A DNA stretch of 64,000 bases from Virgibacillus natechei. Lineage in GTDB: Bacteria; Bacillota; Bacilli; Bacillales; Amphibacillaceae. Location of the stretch: the NCBI RefSeq assembly GCF_026013645.1, contig NZ_CP110224.1:2852001-2916000 (forward strand). Direction: 5' to 3'. The position numbers and the translations under genes are program-made. Positions 1 to 7,107 of the stretch are shown here, one piece after another; the first letter of the stretch is position 1, and every line of letters begins with the position of its first letter. The notes beneath the pieces were generated by a model. It was not told the origin of the DNA, made no database searches, and worked only from the letters and a program-made list of their open reading frames with translations.

Positions 1-42
1 AGGAGATCTTCCTTCCATAATTTGCACATTGATAAGTGGCAC
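1..42 (-). CDS. 4-oxalocrotonate tautomerase (2-hydroxymuconate tautomerase), 5' end only
   Basis: The first 14 codons of a minus-strand gene that runs off the left edge. It begins with GTG, followed at once by the proline codon that becomes the catalytic N-terminal Pro in this family, and reads V-PLINVQIMEGRSP, the characteristic start of 4-oxalocrotonate tautomerases. A GAGGG ribosome site lies 8-13 bases upstream. The enzyme isomerises 2-hydroxymuconate to 2-oxohex-3-enedioate in the oxidative branch of the catechol meta-cleavage pathway. It is the last visible gene of the operon formed with the next three minus-strand genes. The assignment rests on a short peptide plus very strong context. 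Confidence 0.8.
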   Translation of the reverse strand, partial: MPLINVQIMEGRSP

Positions 43-70
43 GTATTTCACTCCCTCTATTATTCTTTAA

Positions 71-158
71 TTAGAAAACTTGGCATTCACCAAGCCTTTC
101 GGAGAATGCCTTAGTTGCACTTATGCAAATAGGAAAGTTTTATGGTTTCCTATTTGCC
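71..158 (+). repeat. Two-hairpin dispersed repeat, family A copy 1
   Basis: The sequence AAACTTGGC leads into stem 1 (GGCATTC 82-88 with GAATGCC 104-110, loop containing AAGCCTTT). Then comes GCACTTATG and stem 2 (12 perfect base pairs, 125-136 with 146-157, loop GTTTTATGG). Stem 2 overlaps the last codon and stop of the decarboxylase gene, which is on the other strand. Related copies lie at 38106-38192 and 54693-54880, and degenerate ones at 32270-32338 and 48166-48200. There is no U-tract on either strand, so it does not look like a simple terminator. Confidence 0.75.
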
Positions 159-935
159 GAAAAAGGATACTTCGCCAAGACCACCATATTTGGCTTGGAC
201 AAAATCACCAGGAGACAGTCGAACTGCTGCTGTGATTCCACCGGATAAAATGGGCTGTCCTGCTTTTACTTTTTCTCCCTTTTTGTGGAGCATATTAGCA
301 AGTCTTGCAACTGACTTGGCTGGATGCTCGAGTACAGCGGCACCAGCTCCGAGTGATTGAATTTCTCCGTTAATGGATAACGTTACACCAACGACATCCA
401 ATTCTAATTCCTCTGGCTTTCTCAAATACGTTCCAAACACTGCCCCTGCTGCAGAAGTGTTATCCGCAATAACATCTGGCAACGTAAAATTGAAATTTTC
501 ATAACGGCTATCAATGATCTCAATAGCTGGAAAAACATATTCCGTAGCTCGTAATACATCAAGCGTCGTAATGCCTGGCCCTTCCAAATCTCTTCCTAAA
601 ATAAACCCAATTTCTGGTTCTACTTTTGGATGGATATAATCAGAGATGGCAATGGAATCTCCCTCTTCAACAACCATATTGTCGAATACATAGCCGTATA
701 TGGGATCATCCACATCCATTTGTTTCATTTTGGCCTCACTGGTAATCCCCATCTTTGGCCCGATGATTTTATGACCTGCTTCCAATTTTTGACGAATCAG
801 CTCTTCTTGAACGAGATACGACTCCTCAATGGAAAGCTCCGGATATAACTCTGAAGTAATTTTTATTATTTCCCGTTTTTCTTTTTCTGCATTGTGCACA
901 TAATTTGCAAGTTCTTTGATTTTATTTTTATCCAA
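150..935 (-). CDS. 4-oxalocrotonate decarboxylase (2-oxo-3-hexenedioate decarboxylase)
   Basis: A 261-residue cytoplasmic enzyme of the fumarylacetoacetate-hydrolase/hydratase family. It decarboxylates 2-oxohex-3-enedioate to 2-hydroxypenta-2,4-dienoate in the meta-cleavage pathway (XylI/DmpH type). Metal-site signature segments VEPEIGF and AIEIIDSR are present in mid-protein, followed by the ILSGG motif near the C terminus. It is clearly paralogous to the next gene upstream, as usual for the decarboxylase-hydratase pair that forms a complex. I chose the TTG start at 933-935: AAGGAGGGG sits 6 bases upstream, while the longer frame to 977 overlaps the hydratase gene. Which paralogue is decarboxylase and which hydratase is inferred from sequence style and gene order. 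Confidence 0.85.
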   Translation of the reverse strand: MDKNKIKELANYVHNAEKEKREIIKITSELYPELSIEESYLVQEELIRQKLEAGHKIIGPKMGITSEAKMKQMDVDDPIYGYVFDNMVVEEGDSIAISDYIHPKVEPEIGFILGRDLEGPGITTLDVLRATEYVFPAIEIIDSRYENFNFTLPDVIADNTSAAGAVFGTYLRKPEELELDVVGVTLSINGEIQSLGAGAAVLEHPAKSVARLANMLHKKGEKVKAGQPILSGGITAAVRLSPGDFVQAKYGGLGEVSFFGK

Positions 936-948
936 GTCGTTCCCCTCC

Positions 949-1743
949 TTATTCTGCGAATGAAATATGTACGTCACCTATGTCGGCAAACTTTGCATAA
1001 AAATGATCCCCAGGCTCTGCTTCCATGGCACCCGATAGTGCTCCAGATAGAATGACCTCACCAGCTTTTAATGTAATCCCGTAGGTTGCTAGTTTATTAG
1101 CCAACCAGGCAACGCATTTTGCTGGGTCTCCTAAAGCCGCTGCACCAACACCAGTGTTTTGCAGGACATCATTTTTGTAAAGCACCATTCCCATTTGCTT
1201 TAAGTCTACGTCTGCAATTTTTTTGGGGTTTCCACCAAGTACATATAACCCGGATGAAGCATTATCTGCAACCGTATCCGCTAATGTGATTTTCCAATCT
1301 TTAATGCGACTGTCTATAATTTCAAGCGCTGGAACCACTGCATCCGTTGCTTTTAATACATCTAATGACGTTACATTTGGTCCAACTAAATCGTCTTTCA
1401 AAATAAAGGCAATTTCACCTTCTACTTTTGGCTGCAGGACACGATCTGTTGAAACTGTTCCTCCATTTTCAACGCTCATCTGATCTAATAAATGTCCATA
1501 ATCTGGTTCACCTACACCTAACGCTTCTTGCATTACTTTAGATGTTAAGCCAATCTTTTTCCCTGTAACCCGTTGCCCGCTATTCACCTTTTGTTCGATC
1601 GTGTGTAACTGTACGTAATAAGCGTCATCAACGGAGAGTTCAGGATCCAGCCCTGTAATTGGCTGAACCCCTTCCTTTTTACTCCAAGCATCGGCTAAAT
1701 GCTTCGCATGACTTACCGTTTTCGTTGTGTATTCGGTTTTCAT
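949..1743 (-). CDS. 2-oxopent-4-enoate hydratase (2-keto-4-pentenoate hydratase)
   Basis: A 264-residue enzyme of the FAH-like hydratase family. It adds water to 2-hydroxypenta-2,4-dienoate to give 4-hydroxy-2-oxovalerate (XylJ/DmpE/BphE type). Visible family segments are VEGEIAF and ALEIIDSR (metal ligands) and VILSGAL near the C terminus. A GGAGG ribosome site stands just before the ATG. It sits 11 bases downstream of the dehydrogenase stop and 13 bases upstream of the decarboxylase start, so the three are co-transcribed. Length is normal for the family. The downstream aldolase and acylating acetaldehyde dehydrogenase are not in this window. Confidence 0.87.
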   Translation of the reverse strand: MKTEYTTKTVSHAKHLADAWSKKEGVQPITGLDPELSVDDAYYVQLHTIEQKVNSGQRVTGKKIGLTSKVMQEALGVGEPDYGHLLDQMSVENGGTVSTDRVLQPKVEGEIAFILKDDLVGPNVTSLDVLKATDAVVPALEIIDSRIKDWKITLADTVADNASSGLYVLGGNPKKIADVDLKQMGMVLYKNDVLQNTGVGAAALGDPAKCVAWLANKLATYGITLKAGEVILSGALSGAMEAEPGDHFYAKFADIGDVHISFAE

Positions 1744-1754
1744 TTAAGATCCTC

Positions 1755-3212
1755 CTACATTTTAAGCGTAATATTTGTTAATTCCGAGTAGAAATCAAAA
1801 CTATGAGCTCCACCTTCGCGGCCAATACCACTATGTTTCATGCCGCCGAATGGTGTGCGTAAATCACGTAGGAACCATGTGTTAACCCAAACGATACCAG
1901 CTTCGATTTGTCTACTGAAACCAGTAGCACGCTTGACATTACTCGTCCATAGACTTGCACTTAAACCATAGTGTGTATCATTGACTTGTTCCAGTACTTC
2001 TTCTTCTGTATCAAAAGGAACAACGGTTACAACTGGGCCAAAGATTTCTTCGCGTACACATCTTGCATCTTTTCCTAAACCTGTAATAATCGTTGGTTCC
2101 ACGAAAAAGCCTTTGTCAAATCCTTCAGCAGCCTTACCGCCTGTCAAGAATGTTCCACCTTCTTCTTTCGCAAGATCCAAGTAGCCAAGCACTTTATTAT
2201 AGTGTTCTTCACTAACTAATGCGCCAACCTTTGTATCTGCATCGAACGGATCACCGACAACTAATTCTTTTGCTTTTGCTGAAAATCGCTCCAGAAATTC
2301 ATCGTAAATCGGGCGCTCCACATAAATTCTTGAACCACACAGACAAACTTCGCCTTGATTAATGAAACTAGAACGAACGGTTGTCTCAATCATGTCTTCC
2401 ATGTCAGCATCTGCGAAAATAACGTTTGGATTTTTGCCACCAAGTTCAAAGGACAGTTTTTTCAATGTTGGTGCTGCAGCCTTCATAATTTCAGTTCCTG
2501 TTACCGTTTCACCAGTAAAAGCAATCGCATCGACATCTTCATGGGAAGAAAGAGCTGCTCCTGTATCACCAAATCCATGAACCATGTTTACCACACCATC
2601 TGGTACACCGGCATCCTTACAAATTTGTCCCAGTATGGTCGCTGTTATTGGTGTCACTTCAGATGGCTTCATCACAGCCGTATTACCCGCCGCAAGCGCT
2701 GGAGCCAACTTCCACGTCATAAGAAATAATGGTAAGTTCCATGGATTAATGAGCCCCACAACACCCACTGGACGACGAATAGCATAATGGATAGCTAAAT
2801 CATCTTGCTCATAAGCTTCTGTTCCTACTGATGTCATATAGTCAGCAAAGAAATAGAAATTATTCGCTGCACGATCGATATCAACATTCGTGGAAAGCCA
2901 TAATGGTTTGCCTGTATCCAAGGATTCAAGTCTCGCCAATTCATCTTTTCTTTCCAAGATCAAATCACCAATTTTACGAATGATGTTGGAGCGCTTTCGT
3001 AAAGGCATATTTGCCCATTCACCTTTGAGTGCTTTTCTGGCAACACTTACTGCCTGATCAACCTCTTCTTTTCCGCCCTCTGCAATATTTCCTAATACCT
3101 CTTCTGTTGCTGGATTCACGTTTTCAAACGTTTTTCCATTGGTTGATTGTACATATTCTCCATTAATGAAATGCGAACAATTCATTACATCCTGTTTCGT
3201 TTCGGTTTGCAT
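1755..3212 (-). CDS. 2-hydroxymuconic semialdehyde dehydrogenase
   Basis: A 485-residue NAD-dependent aldehyde dehydrogenase. General-base Glu256 lies in FELGGK, the catalytic Cys290 in GEVCLCGSR, and the Rossmann segment FTGETVTGT around 232-240. Gene context (hydratase, decarboxylase and 4-OT downstream) identifies it as the oxidative-branch enzyme (XylG/DmpC) that converts 2-hydroxymuconic semialdehyde to 2-hydroxymuconate. The ATG at 3210-3212 is chosen because AAGGAGG lies 8 bases upstream and the protein then has the usual length. The frame is open to 3425, but the extra N-terminal stretch is unlike the family. It is the first gene of the minus-strand operon. Its leader carries the 3237-3259 palindrome. 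Confidence 0.88.
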   Translation of the reverse strand: MQTETKQDVMNCSHFINGEYVQSTNGKTFENVNPATEEVLGNIAEGGKEEVDQAVSVARKALKGEWANMPLRKRSNIIRKIGDLILERKDELARLESLDTGKPLWLSTNVDIDRAANNFYFFADYMTSVGTEAYEQDDLAIHYAIRRPVGVVGLINPWNLPLFLMTWKLAPALAAGNTAVMKPSEVTPITATILGQICKDAGVPDGVVNMVHGFGDTGAALSSHEDVDAIAFTGETVTGTEIMKAAAPTLKKLSFELGGKNPNVIFADADMEDMIETTVRSSFINQGEVCLCGSRIYVERPIYDEFLERFSAKAKELVVGDPFDADTKVGALVSEEHYNKVLGYLDLAKEEGGTFLTGGKAAEGFDKGFFVEPTIITGLGKDARCVREEIFGPVVTVVPFDTEEEVLEQVNDTHYGLSASLWTSNVKRATGFSRQIEAGIVWVNTWFLRDLRTPFGGMKHSGIGREGGAHSFDFYSELTNITLKM

Positions 3213-3236
3213 AGAGAAAACCTCCTTGTATTTTTT

Positions 3237-3259
3237 CGGAAACGTATACATTATTTCCG
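3237..3259. promoter_or_regulatory. Candidate operator palindrome of the divergent IclR regulator
   Basis: CGGAAA and TTTCCG form a perfect inverted repeat with an 11-base spacer, just upstream of the ribosome site of the aldehyde dehydrogenase gene. TGGAAA...TTTCCA-type palindromes are typical of IclR-family operators, and an iclR-type gene is transcribed divergently from this interval. A weaker half-site pair, TGTTC-N9-GAACA (3472-3490), precedes the regulator itself. Regulator binding is inferred. Confidence 0.5.
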
Positions 3260-3410
3260 ATGTATATATAAAGTGAATTTTCTGCTGAACGCATTCCTGC
3301 TTCATCAGCATATTTTCATTATAAATACGATGCAGAAACTTTAAAAGGTTATAGTTCCTATATGTGCAACAAAATAAAAATTTCTCACAATAATTTTTTA
3401 TTTGCTCTTT

Positions 3411-3424
3411 AGAAAGCGATAACA
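3411..3424. promoter_or_regulatory. Candidate cre box (CcpA site), one mismatch
   Basis: AGAAAGCGATAACA differs at one position from the Bacillus cre consensus TGNAANCGNWNNCW. It lies in the divergent interval between the meta-pathway operon and the IclR gene, a sensible place for carbon-catabolite repression. Weak evidence on its own. Confidence 0.35.
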
Positions 3425-3512
3425 ATGGTATATACTTAATATATTATTACAAATTAAACGTTCCATTTTTATGTTCCTTTATACAGAACACATTTTAGAA
3501 GAGGTGAATGAA

Positions 3513-4304
3513 ATGGCAAAGAAAAAAAGCGAACCACAGATTCTTTCTTCGGTTACGAATGCATTACGCATTCTAAAAAGTTTTTCTACATTTGAACCAA
3601 CAAAAAAGGTAGGCGAGCTAGCTGAATCATTAGGTTTAGCGAAAAGTACCGTCAGCCGGCTACTTTCAACACTCGCCAGTGAAGGATTTGTTATAAAAGA
3701 TCCGGAAACTCAAGCGTATCGTTTAGGGATATCCGTGCTCACGCTTGCAGGAATTGTTACGAACGATTTAGACATTCATAAAGAAGCCGCTCCTGTCCTG
3801 CATAAATTAGTAAATGATACAGGTGAAACGACACATTTAGCTGTCATGGACGGCCTTGACACCATTTATATTCATAAAGAGGAATGCTATCATCCTGTTC
3901 GTATCTTAACGCACCTTGGGAGAAGGAACCCCTCGTACTGTACGAGTTCAGGAAAAGTTCTACTTGCTTACAGTGACGATCATATTGTAGAAGATATCAT
4001 TAATAAGGGGTTAGTTTCCTATACAAAGAATAGCATTACCGATCCTGACCTACTTCGAAGTGAACTAGAAATGGTACGCGAAAAAAAGTACGCAGTCAGC
4101 ACAGAGGAGTTAACAGAAGGAACGAAATCAGTTGCTGCACCCATACGAGATTATACAGGAAAAGTGGTTAGTGCCATTACCGTTGTTGGACCAATCCAGC
4201 GCATGAAAGAGTATAAAATACGTGATATAGCAAAAAAAGTTAGCGAAGCAGGAAAAGAAGCCTCCGAACGACTGGGATATGATGAAAGATTTTTTAGCAG
4301 ATAG
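3513..4304 (+). CDS. IclR-family transcriptional regulator
   Basis: A 263-residue regulator. The N-terminal winged helix (about residues 8-70) contains ...VGELAESLGLAKSTVSRLL. The C-terminal IclR effector domain (about 80-260) contains HLAVMDG...IYIHK and GKVLLAY. It is transcribed divergently from the 2-hydroxymuconate operon, so it probably senses an intermediate of that pathway and controls it; this is inferred from position. The ATG at 3513 is chosen because GAGGTG lies 6-11 bases upstream. The longer frame from 3471 lacks a ribosome site. The related B. subtilis KipR is an alternative parallel, but the pxp/kip genes are 6 kb away. Confidence 0.85.
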   Translation: MAKKKSEPQILSSVTNALRILKSFSTFEPTKKVGELAESLGLAKSTVSRLLSTLASEGFVIKDPETQAYRLGISVLTLAGIVTNDLDIHKEAAPVLHKLVNDTGETTHLAVMDGLDTIYIHKEECYHPVRILTHLGRRNPSYCTSSGKVLLAYSDDHIVEDIINKGLVSYTKNSITDPDLLRSELEMVREKKYAVSTEELTEGTKSVAAPIRDYTGKVVSAITVVGPIQRMKEYKIRDIAKKVSEAGKEASERLGYDERFFSR

Positions 4305-4305
4305 A

Positions 4306-4324
4306 GGGACAGGAACCTTGTCCC
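4306..4324. repeat. Short GGGACA/TGTCCC palindrome
   Basis: GGGACAGGAACCTTGTCCC lies immediately after the IclR stop. A near-identical partner, GGGGACAAGGAACCTGTCCC, is at 4691-4710, just downstream of the nitronate-monooxygenase-like gene on the other strand. The same core (GACAGGCACCTGTT) is seen in the 39077 repeat. It appears to be a recurring short palindrome placed at gene 3' ends. Confidence 0.5.
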
Positions 4325-4386
4325 CCGCTTGTTCACGCGAGAGCAGGAGGAGTGGGCTTTAATGGGACAACCGGAATTTTTGCGAT

Positions 4387-4432
4387 AAAAAGACCCCTGA
4401 ACCTCGGGTGTCACTAAAGCTCATGGGGGTCT
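4387..4432 (-). terminator. Candidate rho-independent terminator
   Basis: Read on the minus strand, AGACCCC pairs with GGGGTCT and is followed by TTTTTATCG. It sits between the convergent IclR and nitronate-monooxygenase-like genes and would act on minus-strand readthrough. Confidence 0.4.
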
Positions 4433-4494
4433 ACCTGTGCTGGGTTGATTGTCCAGAAGAATGAAGTCGCGTCCTCGACTTGACAGTGCTGTCG

Positions 4495-4650
4495 ATCGAT
4501 CTGGTGCTGTTGGTGCTCGAGCGAGCGGGAGGATGGTTCAATCGAGCATCAGACGTTTCTACTCGAGCGAGAGGAAATTCAACTCGAGCGCCAGGGATAA
4601 TTTTGAAAACCGTTGCTCGACCTGAGGGTGCTGGTGGCTCGAGCGTGCGA
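4495..4650. repeat. Degenerate tandem array of TCGAGC units
   Basis: The word TCGAGC (once TCGACC) recurs at 4517, 4542, 4563, 4584, 4617 and 4639, with spacings of 25, 21, 21, 33 and 22 bases. It has the same character as the clearer 21-bp array at 5770-5916. No plausible gene is present between 4305 and 4715. Confidence 0.5.
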
Positions 4651-4683
4651 GCAAAAAGACCTCAAAACCTGAGGTCTTTTTGC
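4651..4683. terminator. Bidirectional terminator between convergent genes
   Basis: AAAAAGACCTC (4653-4663) pairs perfectly with GAGGTCTTTTT (4671-4681), giving an 11-bp stem with T-runs on both strands. It lies 33 bases beyond the nitronate-monooxygenase-like stop. Confidence 0.85.
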
Positions 4684-4715
4684 TTATCAGGGGGACAAGG
4701 AACCTGTCCCTATGT

Positions 4716-5690
4716 CTATGTCCCATCTTTCCCTGCAACCTTAGCTTTTGCCTCATCATACGATACCTGCAGTTCGTCAACTATCTCGGAAACAGTTTGG
4801 ATCTTATTTATTGAGCCAATACCTTGTCCTGCCCCCCATATATCTTTCCAAGCTTTTGCTTTTGAATCATTTAATTCATTAAAATTTATTTCTTTCTTCT
4901 TCTCAAGATTAGCAGGATCCATTCCTGAATGAACGATACTTGGAATAAGATAATTGGCATTCACTCCGCTAAACGCATCCGTATAAATAATATCTTCTAT
5001 TGAAGAATCAACTGTCATCTCTTTATATGTATCGACTGCGGCACTTTCTATTGCTGGAATAAACCGTGAACCCATATAGGCAAAGTCAGCCCCTAGTACC
5101 TCTGTTGCCAGAATGTCTTCACCTTTTGATAGCGCTCCTGCCAATGCGATTGGACCATCCCAAAACTCCCGGACCTCATGCAGGAAAGCGATTGGATTGA
5201 GAGTACCAGCATGCCCACCAGCTCCTGCTGATACCAGGACCAAGCCATCTGTTCCTTTTTCAATCGCCTTTTTCGCAAATTTAATATTGATGACATCAGA
5301 GAAAACGATGCCGCCATATTCATGTACAACTTCAACAACACTACTTGGATCCCCAAGCGATGTGATCACAATTGGCGGTTGATATTTGCTAATCAGGTTG
5401 AGATCTTCCTTATAACGCTTGTTAGAGCGATGTGTTATAAAGTTGATTCCCCACGGCGCGATTTTTTTATGAGGATTTTCTTTTTTTGCTTCTTCTAATT
5501 CCGAATTAATCTGCTCCATCCAATCTTCCAAAATATCACCAGTTCGTGCATTCAAAGCTGGAAAAGTTCCAATGATGCCTGACTCGCATCCCCTGATAAT
5601 CATCTTAGGACTGGAAACTATAAACATTGGTGCCATTATAACTGGGAGATTGATCGAATTTTTTATCTCCGCCATTTTTTCTTTTGACAT
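4716..5690 (-). CDS. Nitronate monooxygenase-like FMN oxidoreductase
   Basis: A 324-residue TIM-barrel protein of the nitronate monooxygenase / 2-nitropropane dioxygenase family, FMN-dependent. The N-terminal segment LPVIMAPMFIVSSPKMI, the central SAGAGGHAG phosphate-binding loop and the following GALSKGEDILATEVLGADFAYMGSRF stretch are all diagnostic. Family members oxidise alkyl nitronates such as propionate 3-nitronate, but many are of unknown substrate. It is monocistronic: a terminator follows and 5770-5916 repeats precede it. The AAGGGG ribosome site is 9 bases before the ATG. Confidence 0.83.
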   Translation of the reverse strand: MSKEKMAEIKNSINLPVIMAPMFIVSSPKMIIRGCESGIIGTFPALNARTGDILEDWMEQINSELEEAKKENPHKKIAPWGINFITHRSNKRYKEDLNLISKYQPPIVITSLGDPSSVVEVVHEYGGIVFSDVINIKFAKKAIEKGTDGLVLVSAGAGGHAGTLNPIAFLHEVREFWDGPIALAGALSKGEDILATEVLGADFAYMGSRFIPAIESAAVDTYKEMTVDSSIEDIIYTDAFSGVNANYLIPSIVHSGMDPANLEKKKEINFNELNDSKAKAWKDIWGAGQGIGSINKIQTVSEIVDELQVSYDEAKAKVAGKDGT

Positions 5691-5769
5691 GTGAATTTCC
5701 CCTTTTCACTTTTTTACCATTATATCATTTATTCTGAAATTTCGTTAGGGGCTATCTACTTTCTGTGTT

Positions 5770-5916
5770 TGTTCCGCGCTCGTGGGCGGGTGTTCCACGG
5801 TCACTTGTTTTTAACCCGCGTTCATGTGCGGTTGTTCCGTGATCACGCACGTTTGTCCAGCGCTCGTGGACGGACGTCCAGCGGTCATACGCATTTGTTC
5901 CTACGTTTTCACCTGT
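5770..5916. repeat. Degenerate 21-bp tandem repeat, seven units
   Basis: Seven consecutive 21-base units start at 5770, 5791, 5812, 5833, 5854, 5875 and 5896. They follow the pattern TGTTCC-(G/A)CG-(G/C)TCA/CTCGTG-N-C(G)G-N-T. The array is GC-rich and ends exactly at the stop codon of the downstream-facing metallo-hydrolase gene. The period of seven codons invites coding, but no frame has a ribosome site and the array lies between two minus-strand genes. Confidence 0.75.
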
Positions 5917-6897
5917 TCAATCTCCACTAACACCATACTCCCAAATGCCATCTTTTTCCCGCTTCTCTACCTCACCCAATCCTTCCAGCCTATCCAAATG
6001 CCCAACAATCTCTGACATTACCAATGAAAATTCAATGTCATACGTTTTCTTATAATATTCTTTAGCAACTCGAGCGGCTGTACAAGGTTGGATTCTCGCG
6101 ATAACATCTTTTATCTTCTTTGATTTCCTTTCTATTCCGTGCAATCTTTCTTCAATAAGCACAGCGGGATCATCCACGATTTCTCCGTGTCCTGGGTAGA
6201 CGGTAGTCAATGCATACAATTGGCATTTTTTCAGTGCATTTTCATATTGTTGTAATGTATACAGTCTTCTTCCTTCTCCATCAGGTTCGATCAAGGCATT
6301 ACTGGAGATGTGTTCAACCAGGTGATCGCCTGCTAAACATATACCGGTTTTCGGATGATACAGCGCAATATGATCCGGCCAATGTCCAGGCGTTTCAATC
6401 ACCTGAAAACCATCCAGACTGTCACCCTCTTTTAATGGCGTAATTTTAACCTGTATGGATTGAGATTTATTTTCCGTTGCCCGCCTTTTTAATAGCTCTA
6501 CTTGTTTTTCCCCTCGTTCGCCGCATCCCATTTCTGCATAAAACGATTGGAAAAATGCAATACGCTTCATTAAATAAGCTTCATTTCGTTGCAACCGAAC
6601 GATCGCATCTGGATGTGCATAAACCCGTACATCATGTAGATCCAGTATTCGATTAACTAACCCGGTATGATCCTGATGGCTATGCGTGAGAATAATTTTA
6701 TCTATATCCTTCAATTTAAAGTTATTCTTCTGTAATACATCATTAAAATAATCCCAGCATTTCTGTGAATCTACCCCTGCATCTATTAGCATCAACGTCC
6801 CCTGATTTTTCACAAGGTAAAAATTAAATGTCGCTAAGCTCGATGAAGTTGGTACGATGATCGGGTAAATTACTGGGAAATCATGTTTGCCGCTCAC
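5917..6897 (-). CDS. MBL-fold metallo-hydrolase
   Basis: A 326-residue protein of the metallo-beta-lactamase superfamily. The zinc-binding HSHQDH motif follows IDKIILT. Later ligands are in ETPGHWPDH and in LAGDHL, and VYPGHG supplies the last histidine. The C-terminal ~80 residues look like the winged-helix tail seen in YobT/LACTB2-like hydrolases. Substrate unknown. I chose GTG at 6895-6897: GGGAGGAAT lies 5-13 bases upstream, and the ATG at 6912 overlaps that ribosome site. Confidence 0.82.
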   Translation of the reverse strand: MSGKHDFPVIYPIIVPTSSSLATFNFYLVKNQGTLMLIDAGVDSQKCWDYFNDVLQKNNFKLKDIDKIILTHSHQDHTGLVNRILDLHDVRVYAHPDAIVRLQRNEAYLMKRIAFFQSFYAEMGCGERGEKQVELLKRRATENKSQSIQVKITPLKEGDSLDGFQVIETPGHWPDHIALYHPKTGICLAGDHLVEHISSNALIEPDGEGRRLYTLQQYENALKKCQLYALTTVYPGHGEIVDDPAVLIEERLHGIERKSKKIKDVIARIQPCTAARVAKEYYKKTYDIEFSLVMSEIVGHLDRLEGLGEVEKREKDGIWEYGVSGD

Positions 6898-7066
6898 GTT
6901 AATTCCTCCCATTCTTGTATATGGTCTGGTTGAGTATAAAAAAATCCAGAATAATTATTCTGAATATTACTAGACTGAGGTTATTTGTGCAAGCTGAATT
7001 CATTGGGATGCTGGTGTGAAAGTGGAAACGATTTGGTCTAAGAACTAGTTACGTGACTCATCAATC

Positions 7067-7102
7067 AAAACGAGTGGACGCTCATGAACGTCCACTCGTT
7101 TT
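7067..7102. terminator. Strong terminator downstream of the 7.1-kb permease
   Basis: AAAACGAGTGGACG (7067-7080) pairs over 14 bases with CGTCCACTCGTTTT (7089-7102). The stop of the minus-strand permease is 5 bases away. The T-rich end works on both strands. Confidence 0.85.
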
Positions 7103-7107
7103 GTCAT

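Noticed and set aside
5691..6015. Plus-strand frames over the 21-bp tandem array
   Set aside because: The seven-codon period creates long open frames by chance. No ribosome site exists, and the frames run antisense into the metallo-hydrolase gene.
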